Below, one piece after another: positions 57,131 through 64,000 of a stretch of DNA of 64,000 nucleotides; positions within the stretch are counted from its first letter, which is position 1, and each line of letters starts with the position of its first letter. Position numbers and translations under genes: made by a program. The notes under the pieces are model-generated. The model did no database searches. It saw only the letters and a list, made by a program, of their open reading frames with translations, and was not told where the DNA came from. This DNA comes from Cymbidium sinense (taxonomy: Eukaryota; Streptophyta; Magnoliopsida; Asparagales; Orchidaceae), in NCBI GenBank assembly GCA_021442155.1, contig CM038229.1, positions 92,599,716-92,663,715 on the forward strand. Direction: 5' to 3'.

Positions 57131-59770
57131 ATTATAATCAGATAAGGTAATCCTGTTATCCAGATTGACCAAACCACTTAAAAGTTTAAGCAAACTTTGA
57201 TTGTAAAATATAGTGAAATCAGTTAAGTTGGCACCTAAAGTAGTCAAGAAATCAGAAAAGCATTACCTTCATGAAGGATATGGGAATGTTTATAATAAAT
57301 TTGAGAAAGAAGATTTTCAGAATGATTGATAAGATAAAGTAAATTAGCATTTCATATTCTATTAGAGTTTAGCTTGTCAAAAAGAAAGAGTACATCAACT
57401 TCAATCCAAATGTTGAGGAAACTTTTATTCAAACAAATTTCAATAGCTTTATTGACAACCAAAAGCTAAGCATAGATAACAGAACATGCTTTGAGAGGAT
57501 AGGCAAAAACACAAATGACATTACCTCTAGAATTCCTAAGAATACCACCACAACCATATTTATTGGGAGCAATAGAACCATCAGTATTCACTTTAATCAA
57601 ATTTTCTTTTGGGTTTGATCCAATTGATAATCCTAGCTCTTTTATAAGAGTCAACATCAGGCAGAATGATACCCAATTTTTTAGCCACAAATTTATAGCC
57701 TCTAAAATGAATGTTACCAATAAGATTGGCATTAAACAGAGCTTGAATATTTTCTTCAGTTCTAGCCGGATCTTTTTATGGCTTATAGGAATACCATGAT
57801 ATTTAGCATTTTTTTGTCCATCCAGATGAACCAGATAAGGGTAATAGCAACTAGAACTTTGATATGACCTTTCATAATTTTTTGGAAATAGACTTCAAGA
57901 AGTTCATATATGGAAAGATTGCCATGAAAGTAGTTGGTATTAAATAAATCATCTTACCATAACCATAATTTAGAAGCAATAGCACCATTTACAAACACAT
58001 GATTAACATTTTCAATATGAAAGCAACAATAGCACTTTGAAGGCAAATAAAACCCTTTATTCTAGCAAAAGTCCACAGGATAAAGTTATTCAAAATCCTC
58101 CAAGCTAAAATCGAATGAGAAATGGGAATGATATTGTTCCAAAGTTTAATGAAAATATTAGAGGAGTTTTGCTTATTTCTAATAAAATTTTGAACCTCTT
58201 TAAGAACAAAATCACCATTGTAAGAAAGCTTAAGAGAATTTGGTCAAGTTTGTTAGAGAAAATAAGGATATTTCTAAAGTTATCTAAAGAGAAATACAAA
58301 TATAATTCGCAAGTTTGTTTTCATTCCAAGTGTTATTATGCTAAAAAGAGTTAACTTTGATAGCTGTAGTAGAGTGGGTAGATAAAAGAAATTCAATATA
58401 GCCATTTCCAATACAATTATCTTGCCAAAAGAAAGAAGAATTAATGAATACCCCAAGATATTAAGGGTTCAATAACTCATTTAATGAAGCAAAGCCTTTT
58501 CCAAACTAGAGAGTCAACAAATTTATAAGCACAGATAAGAGGGTGTTTACCTTGGCAATATTTTTTCATCATAAAATTATCCCAAAGGCTATCATTCTTT
58601 AAAATTCCACAGCTTATGAGAGAAGCTAGTAATAGCTTAATTTGCAACGAGACCACCTTCACCCAAGGGACCACAACATTTATGCCAGGAAGTCCAATGC
58701 ATTCTTTTAGTAGAATTATTGGATCCCTAAAAAAATTATTAAGCAAGCGATCAATTCTAATAAGAGTAGCATTAGTGGGGATAATTGTTTGAATCAAAAA
58801 AAGAGGCTTTGAATTGAGAGTGCTTTTAAGAATAGTAACCCTGACACCAAAGGAAAGTATATCCTAAACATATATTTTATTTAAAATTTTTTGAATTAAC
58901 ACATCAAAAGATGGGATCATTTTGGACATTTAAAAAGAGGAGCACCTAAGTATTTAAGAGGAAGGTGTTGATGTTTAAAGTTATTGATATGTAGGATTTG
59001 ATTACTTTTATTATTGGAGATGCTTGGAGAAGTATTAAAATAGCTTTTGTTATTATTGATAGATGGACCACTTTCTCTAACAAATTTATTTTTAAAAAAT
59101 CTTGAGATTCTTGATATGATGAATAGAAGCATGGCAGAAAATAATGAAATCATCTGCAAAGCTTAAATAAGAAACAAGAAGACCACCAAAAGTTCTATAA
59201 TACATACTAGGATTGTTTAAGAATAGATCATTGATGCTTCTAGATAAGTACTTAGCAGTAATAATAAATAGGGTAGGAGATAGAGGATTCCCTTATCTTA
59301 GGCCATGGAAAGAAGGAAAGAAGCTCAAGGCTTCCCCATTAAGCAAAATAGAAAACTAAGCATTATTAAATACAATTTTTAATAAGAAAGATAAATTTAT
59401 CGAAAAACCAAAATAAATTCAGAATTTGGATAAAGAAATCCCAAGAGATATTTTCAAAAGCTTTGGTAATATCTAATTTGAATAGAATGTTGCCACCTCT
59501 AGTCTTAGCATCTAAATCATGAATTAATTCTTGAGCAAGCAAAATATTATCAGAACTAGATCTATCTAGAAGAAAACCAGTTTGGTTTAGAGAGATAATC
59601 CTATGAAGTAAAGGACTGAGCTTATTGGTTAGAATTTTGGAAATCAGCTTATTGAAGAAGGTGCAAAGACTAATAGGTCTAAAATCACTCTAATAGTTCA
59701 GATTATGTTTCTTAAGTATGAGAGAAATAGAAGTGCTAGAAAATATCAAAGAAAAGGATCACCATTAAAA
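57130..59770 (-). pseudogene. LINE ORF2 copy 4, RT to RNase H, truncated
   Basis: On the minus strand the RT catalytic box near 59,150 reads LSFADDFII and keeps both Asp residues. The following palm/thumb piece (58,917-59,159) ends with HQHLPLKYLGAPLF, a conserved plant LINE block. The piece at 58,477-58,797 includes ECIGLPGINVVVP and KYCQGKHPLICAYK, found also in copies 2 and 3. RNase H begins at 57,466-57,732 with LIKVNTDGSIAPNKYGCGGILRN. The last RNase H part lies lower, near 57,150-57,330. Several frameshifts and stops are present, and ORF1 and the endonuclease are missing. Of the four copies this and copy 3 retain the better RT active site even though they are truncated. Confidence 0.88.
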
Positions 59771-59780
59771 AAATTTCTTT

Positions 59781-60060
59781 GAATTAACTAAAGGAGATGA
59801 CTAAAAATTTAGAACCTCTTTACCATTCTCTTGGTGAGGCAAGGTTCATCTCATACTTAAGAAAATAAACTCTTTGTAAAAAATATATACTTTCAAAAAA
59901 CACTTCTCAAATTAGAATTCACATGACAAAAGATCTACATTTAAAGATAACCAAACCTCATGAACCAATATCCATGATTATTGCATGGAGGTTCTTTTCA
60001 AAATTTGAAATCAAATAATTTTAAAATCCATTTTCTGAAAGTGCATATTTCAAAATAGTA
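59781..60060. other. Junction sequence, unidentified
   Basis: Ordinary-composition sequence lies between LINE copy 4 and the palindromic minisatellite. No frame, repeat or element end is recognised. Confidence 0.3.
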
Positions 60061-61230
60061 ATCTCCATTTAACACACCTAAGCTTATTGAACGAAGATTT
60101 TCAAATAATATTGAGACATAAAATGGAAATTTCATTTAGCACATCCTACATGTGCTAAGTTGAATTCTCTTTCAAAAGCAACATCACACAAATATCCCAT
60201 CTTTGAAAATCAGAAAGAAAAATATAATTGATTTCCATTTAACATACCTAAATTTGTTAAATGGAAGTCCCCTTTCAAAATCACTAAAATTAAAACATAT
60301 TTGAATTCCATTTGACATACCCAAATTTGTCAAATGAGAATTCACTTTTCAAAATCAAAAGCAAATTGGATTCTACTTAACATGCCCACATTTGCTAAGT
60401 AGAGTTTCCTTTTAAAATCACAAATAAATCAAACACACTTGAACTCCATTTGACATACCCAAATTTGTCAAATGAAAGTCCTACCTTTTCAAAATTGAAA
60501 ACAAATTGAACTTTATTTAACATACCACATTTGTTAAATAAAAGTTCTCCTCTTTCAAAATAAAATAAAACAAACTCATCAAACACACTTGATCCCTACT
60601 TAACATGCCAAATTTCTTAAGGGTCTCATTTTTCAAAATCATATCAAAATACATCAAACACATTGGGCTTCACTTAGCATACCTAAATTTTCTAAGGGTC
60701 TCATTTTTAAAAATCAAATCAAAATACATTGAACACATTGGGGTTCACTTAGCATACCTAATTTTGCTAAGTAAGGATCCCATTTTCAAATCGAATTCAA
60801 CAAATCAAATGCATGACACACATCATCACAAATAACAAAAATGCTTTCAAAAATTCTTTTCAAACATGCACTTGAATCTCATTTAGCATTCATAATTTTT
60901 CTAAGTGAAGATTCCAAAATCAAATCCAAAATAAAGTTAATTGACCTCCATTTAACATACCCAAATTTGTTAAATGAGGGTCCCAAACATAAAATCAAAT
61001 TCAAATATGAGCACATGGAAGCATCAATTAAGTGCCTCTCCAAAACATTTGAACCCCATTCAACATACCCAAATTTGTTGAATGTGGGTACTAAATTTAA
61101 ATCAAATTCAAAGTCTCTTCTCCAAAAAAAAACAAAATTCAAAATCTCTCTAATATTTCAACCCCATTTAGCATACCTAAATTTGTTAAATGAGGGTTCC
61201 AATTCAACAATCAAATCAAGCTAACAATTC
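60060..61230 (+). repeat. Palindromic minisatellite, about 14 units of 60-105 bp
   Basis: Each unit holds a near-perfect inverted repeat: CATTTAACA, then TACCCAAATT, then TGTTAAATG and a GTCCC/TTCCC word, followed by TTTTCAAAATCA. Units centre near 60,080, 60,145, 60,250, 60,320, 60,390, 60,460, 60,530, 60,610, 60,680, 60,760, 60,900, 60,965, 61,070 and 61,180. Compensating changes keep the pairing in several units (catttgaca / tgtcaaatg; cttaacatg / tttgctaag). Two + strand frames (60,605-60,835 and 60,841-61,224) run through the array, but their peptide is just the repeat (HLAYLNLLNEG-type) and I do not call them as genes. It probably belongs to the gypsy element that follows. Confidence 0.85.
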
Positions 61231-62090
61231 AAGTCAACAACATTCAAGCGAATGCCTCATATGGTTCTCTTTCCAATAATGCAAAGATTGTAGCCCTCAT
61301 GACCATCAATAGAGAGGATGTGGCAGACAAGAAGCCACATCTTCAGTTTGACCTACAATATGATTCTGAGTTTCCCTAACCAAAGGAGAAAGACCATAAA
61401 GTTCCATCAAGAGCCAAGCATAAGATCAATAAGGATTTTTTTAGTATGCCTTATCCATTCTAGATAAGTATGACTCAAATGATTTGAATCCTAATTCCCA
61501 AAAGAAGACAACTCTCAAAATGACAATCACAATAATCATAATCCATAAAATAGCGATGATGTACTTGATGTCTTTAAGGATTCCAACTCGGGTAGAGATA
61601 CCCCCATTCTAAACTTTTGTGGTGTCACTATCGATAAAGAGTTTGAATCATCAGATCTAATAGAAGAAATTTTGGGCACCATAAAAGAGTAGGTAGACAT
61701 CAATTCTACCTCTCTTTTAGAAGATATCACAGAAGCCAATTGTAGTGGCAGGTTCCTACCACTTTGATCAACACCATAGGAAGAAGCAAACCAGTCATTG
61801 AAATAAAATCAAATTCTATATCATTCTTAAGATACACCTCACAATCCAAAATAAGGGCATCAAACTATTCTTAAGGTTAATCTTAAGGTCCTAAACTATC
61901 ATGGAAGGTTACCCACTAAGCTAAAAAAATGAGTGCACCCTCACCTTCTCTAAGAAGATAGAGAAGTTTTTGATTGGAACTTAACCTGATTCTTCCTTGC
62001 TCAGTTAGTGACAACCTCCTCAAGTCATACTCAATATAGAATATCCTATGGAAAGGAAAGAGAAATCCCTCTAGAGAACACAATATAAAC
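61231..62090 (+). pseudogene. Ty3/gypsy polyprotein remnant upstream of the reverse transcriptase
   Basis: A + strand reading opens with NREDVADKKPHLQFDLQYD. After a frameshift it gives RDTPILNFCGVTIDKEFES, DLIEEILGTIKE and SLLEDITEANCSGRFLPL, and near 61,960 REVFDWNLT. This resembles the acidic linker before the RT domain in plant Ty3/gypsy polyproteins, where a block of the kind 'LL..Y.DVFAW' precedes RT. Stops and frameshifts are frequent. The assignment rests on position, the better RT match at 63,190-63,480, and general pattern; it is weaker than the integrase call. Confidence 0.4.
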
Positions 62091-62094
62091 AAAG

Positions 62095-62200
62095 ACTCAA
62101 AAAAAAGTAGAAAGAAGAAAATGAAACAAAAAGAAAGAAAAGAAAAAAATGAAAAAAAAAGAGAAAGAGAAAAGAAGAAAAAAGAGAAAAAGTAAAGCAC
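62095..62200 (+). repeat. Purine-only low-complexity tract
   Basis: About 100 bases of A and G with hardly any pyrimidine. It gives the hydrophobic minus-strand frame (61,916-62,251) and the Lys-rich + strand frame (62,149-62,385), both artefacts of composition. Confidence 0.85.
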
Positions 62201-62262
62201 CAATAATACACATTGATTTGGAATCAAAGGATAAATCATATGTAAATTCAAAGAAAGGAGAG

Positions 62263-62266
62263 AATA

Positions 62267-62343
<77 letters not shown>
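62263..62343. repeat. (AT)n microsatellite
   Basis: About 40 almost uninterrupted AT dinucleotides follow one TATGTATA interruption at the left end. It splits the gypsy remnant. Confidence 0.97.
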
Positions 62344-62349
<6 letters not shown>

Positions 62350-62520
62350 AATTTTGAGTCTACTTTTGACAAGTCTTTGGAGTAGATAACAGTAAAACAA
62401 AAGTTCTAAAAGGATAATTCATGAATGATATGACTAGAAACTTAGTGGGTATGCGAGCACATTGACTCCAATTTTACTATCTCATGATATTATTATAGGA
62501 TTGGAAGTTAAGAGTTGCTC

Positions 62521-62523
<3 letters not shown>

Positions 62524-62583
<60 letters not shown>
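62524..62583. repeat. (AT)n microsatellite, second
   Basis: About 30 AT dinucleotides, 180 bases after the first. The flanks of the two microsatellites do not look alike, so I read them as independent expansions. Confidence 0.97.
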
Positions 62584-62586
<3 letters not shown>

Positions 62587-62599
62587 GAGAAATCAAATT

Positions 62600-63740
62600 T
62601 CCACTTCATCTCTTTCTTCAAGCTTGAAAGAGGATTCAACAGTTGTAGATAAACCTTCAAATGAAGTAATTAAATCATCTTTTGCCTAGTCTACCAACTT
62701 TGCTTAAAGAATTTAGAAGACTTTCAAGTAGAGGATACACTCCCTAAAGTTGAGGAGAAAATTAGATCATCAACCAATGAGTTTTAAGGGATTAACCTCA
62801 TAACATAAAGGTAGTCCACCCACCCTCCCAACATCCATATATGATAAGTTAGAAAGAAAATGCCAATGACTTGGTTAGGTTACTTTTGTAATTTAAAGGT
62901 TGGGTTACCTAAGACCATAATGAAGTGCACAATACATCTCTAAAGGTAGCAGTCTACAAACTCAAAATTGAACCTATTGCTATTCTACTTTGCAAACTTG
63001 ATGCAAACATTTGCAAGAAGAACATCTTTGAAGTCAACCTTATTGAAGAAGAAAGATAATATCATGATTATCCAACATTATGCCCAATCAAAGGAAGGAC
63101 ATTCAAATCCATACATACGATTATGAAGATTTCAATTATGCATGTCTTGAAGATGAATCACATTACCTATTTCAAATTTGATAGTAGACATAGCCTCTTT
63201 ACATGCAGTCTTCTCATTCAAGGATGGGTCGAATGATGCTAGAGGATGAGAGGTCATTTACACTTACAATTTCCATTGGAATTTATCACTATAAGGTCAT
63301 GCCTTTCTTTGGTCACCAAGGTTAAAGAAAAAGGAAGACCATCTTTATGATCTGAGTAGTTGTCTTTGATTGGTTATGACACTACATAGCTTGAAGTTGA
63401 ATCCCCAAGTATACAATTAGGATGACTTTAGGGAGTTTCTAAGGCTTGTAGTAAAGCATCATGGGATAATAATGATTAATCTAAAAAGATATTAAAGTGA
63501 CATTAGAGATGTATCCTCCAAGATTCTACTAAATAAGAGAGAGATTTCAATTAACATTGAATATAGATGGTTTAAACTCTTTCAAATCTATCTCAAAAAT
63601 TTTCAAATCAAGATTATACTTCCGATTGTTGAAAGGCCTACCTTGGTGCTTTGAAGGATGGAAAGTAGTTTAAACCACTATGGTACCCAATGCTTCCAAT
63701 CAATTGGCTTTATTTAAAAAAATACTGTCCTTAAAATAAT
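62600..63740 (+). pseudogene. Ty3/gypsy reverse transcriptase and pol C-terminus, heavily broken
   Basis: The clear evidence lies at 63,265-63,320, where one frame reads TISIGIYHYKVMPF, the RT block that precedes the primer-grip region in Ty3/gypsy polyproteins. At 63,395-63,460 another frame reads LKLNPQVYN, a stop, DDFREFLRLVVKHHGI, the later RT/thumb block. RT would copy the element RNA to cDNA. The upstream YxDD catalytic region is missing, deleted or unrecognisable. At 63,690-63,740 the pol end (the SNQLALF/LYLKKYC region) matches the end of the integrase pseudogene at 2,455-2,497, so integrase and RNase H have been lost between 63,480 and 63,690. A dead copy. Confidence 0.65.
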
Positions 63741-64000
63741 GTTTGAAAATAATTATCGTCAATAAAAATCCTATCTTTCCATTCATCAAATCCCTTCTTC
63801 ATTGGAAGCATTATTTGCTTATTTGTGAATCCACCATGACTTGTTTAGATAGGTGTAAGATAACCCAAGTGGCATCCTATCCTTCATCAACACAAACACA
63901 AACTACATATGATTCTCTGGTGCTATTAGGTGTGTAAAGAGAACCCAAGAGGCATCATTTTATGACTAGTACAACTATGTTAGGTGTAAGAGAACTTGAG
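63740..64000 (+). repeat. Ty3/gypsy post-pol noncoding tail, right-edge copy
   Basis: The tail is collinear with 2,500-2,760: 'aataatgtttgaaaataatt', 'attcatcaaatc', 'aggtgtaag', 'cccaagtggcatcctatc' and 'ttaggtgtaagagaac'. It continues beyond the window. The frame at 63,743-63,937 is the counterpart of the frame at 2,510-2,695 in the first copy, but the peptides differ after about 25 residues, so neither is called as a gene. Confidence 0.8.

Larger units (their letters stand above)
55673..59780 (-). mobile_element. LINE copy 4, 5'-truncated in the reverse transcriptase
   Basis: This minus-strand element of about 4.1 kb has a 3' end reading '...ggcaattaaattcct' then AATTT, seven A and CCTAAACC on the minus strand, so it too joins telomere-like repeats. 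The 3' untranslated region (55,673-57,130) follows copy 3 closely in landmarks: 'ctacaacatacta', 'gaaaggatgagtataatta', 'ggttacaattacatatag' and 'gtagcccatcatcc'. The 5' edge near 59,780 lies within about 25 bases of the equivalent copy 3 edge. Here, however, the outside sequence is not telomere-like, so this copy forms the right boundary of the array block. Confidence 0.87.

Noticed and set aside
60605..61224. Two plus-strand frames that together could suggest a repeat protein with HLAYLNLLNEG-type units
   Set aside because: The frame follows the DNA minisatellite, with stops and shifts between units. Conservation is in the DNA palindrome and not in the peptide.
60060..61230. A CRISPR-like array, because of short palindromic units separated by variable sequence
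   Set aside because: The spacers are themselves related to one another, unit spacing varies from 60 to 105 bases, and the context is a plant retroelement. There are no cas genes.
62097..62385. Frames with long alternating Ile-Tyr or Tyr-Val-Ile runs
   Set aside because: These are translations of the (AT)n microsatellite and the purine tract.
1..64000. tRNA, rRNA, microRNA or other RNA genes
   Set aside because: I looked for tRNA-like boxes and rRNA motifs while reading and saw none that I could support. A covariance-model search would be needed to exclude small RNAs.

Overview
The window looks like repeat-only nuclear DNA from a flowering plant, probably a pericentromeric, subterminal or ancient telomere-derived block. 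I found no intact host gene. The plant assignment rests on the TTTAGGG-type telomere motif, the plant L1-type LINEs (DUF4283 ORF1, and an ORF2 carrying endonuclease, reverse transcriptase, RVT zinc-binding and RNase H domains), fragments of a plant glycine-rich RNA-binding protein, and Ty3/gypsy remnants. I cannot name the species.

Layout. Positions 1-13,980 are nested, decayed Ty3/gypsy LTR-retrotransposon material on the + strand: an integrase pseudogene at 1616-2497, repeated noncoding tails, a 1.4 kb segment present twice, and a ~190 bp AT-rich tandem repeat. A satellite with a ~330 bp period follows (13,990-15,400). From 15,400 to about 55,670 the + strand is dominated by degenerate TTTAGGG-like arrays. 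Into these arrays are set three LINE copies (15,649-21,870; 27,006-34,935; 43,385-47,756), three 3' fragments of a glycine-rich RNA-binding-protein mRNA, about fourteen or more T-rich blocks with conserved ends, and one + strand gag-like remnant. A fourth LINE copy (55,673-59,780) closes the block. Positions 59,780-64,000 return to Ty3/gypsy material: a palindromic minisatellite, reverse-transcriptase remnants, two (AT)n microsatellites and another copy of the gypsy tail.

Most notable result. All four LINEs, all three RNA-binding-protein fragments and the T-rich blocks lie in the same (minus) orientation. In each family the sense strand ends in a short A run that passes directly into CCCTAAA-type sequence. 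This looks like a plant counterpart of the insect TRAS/SART situation: a poly(A) retroelement machinery using telomere repeats as its preferred target and occasionally carrying host mRNA into them. Every copy is mutated, so this is a fossil record of the system. Segmental duplication of a smaller original block is the main alternative explanation.

Coordinates of element edges in low-complexity sequence are approximate, generally within tens of bases. Similarity statements come from reading the sequence by eye; no alignment was computed.
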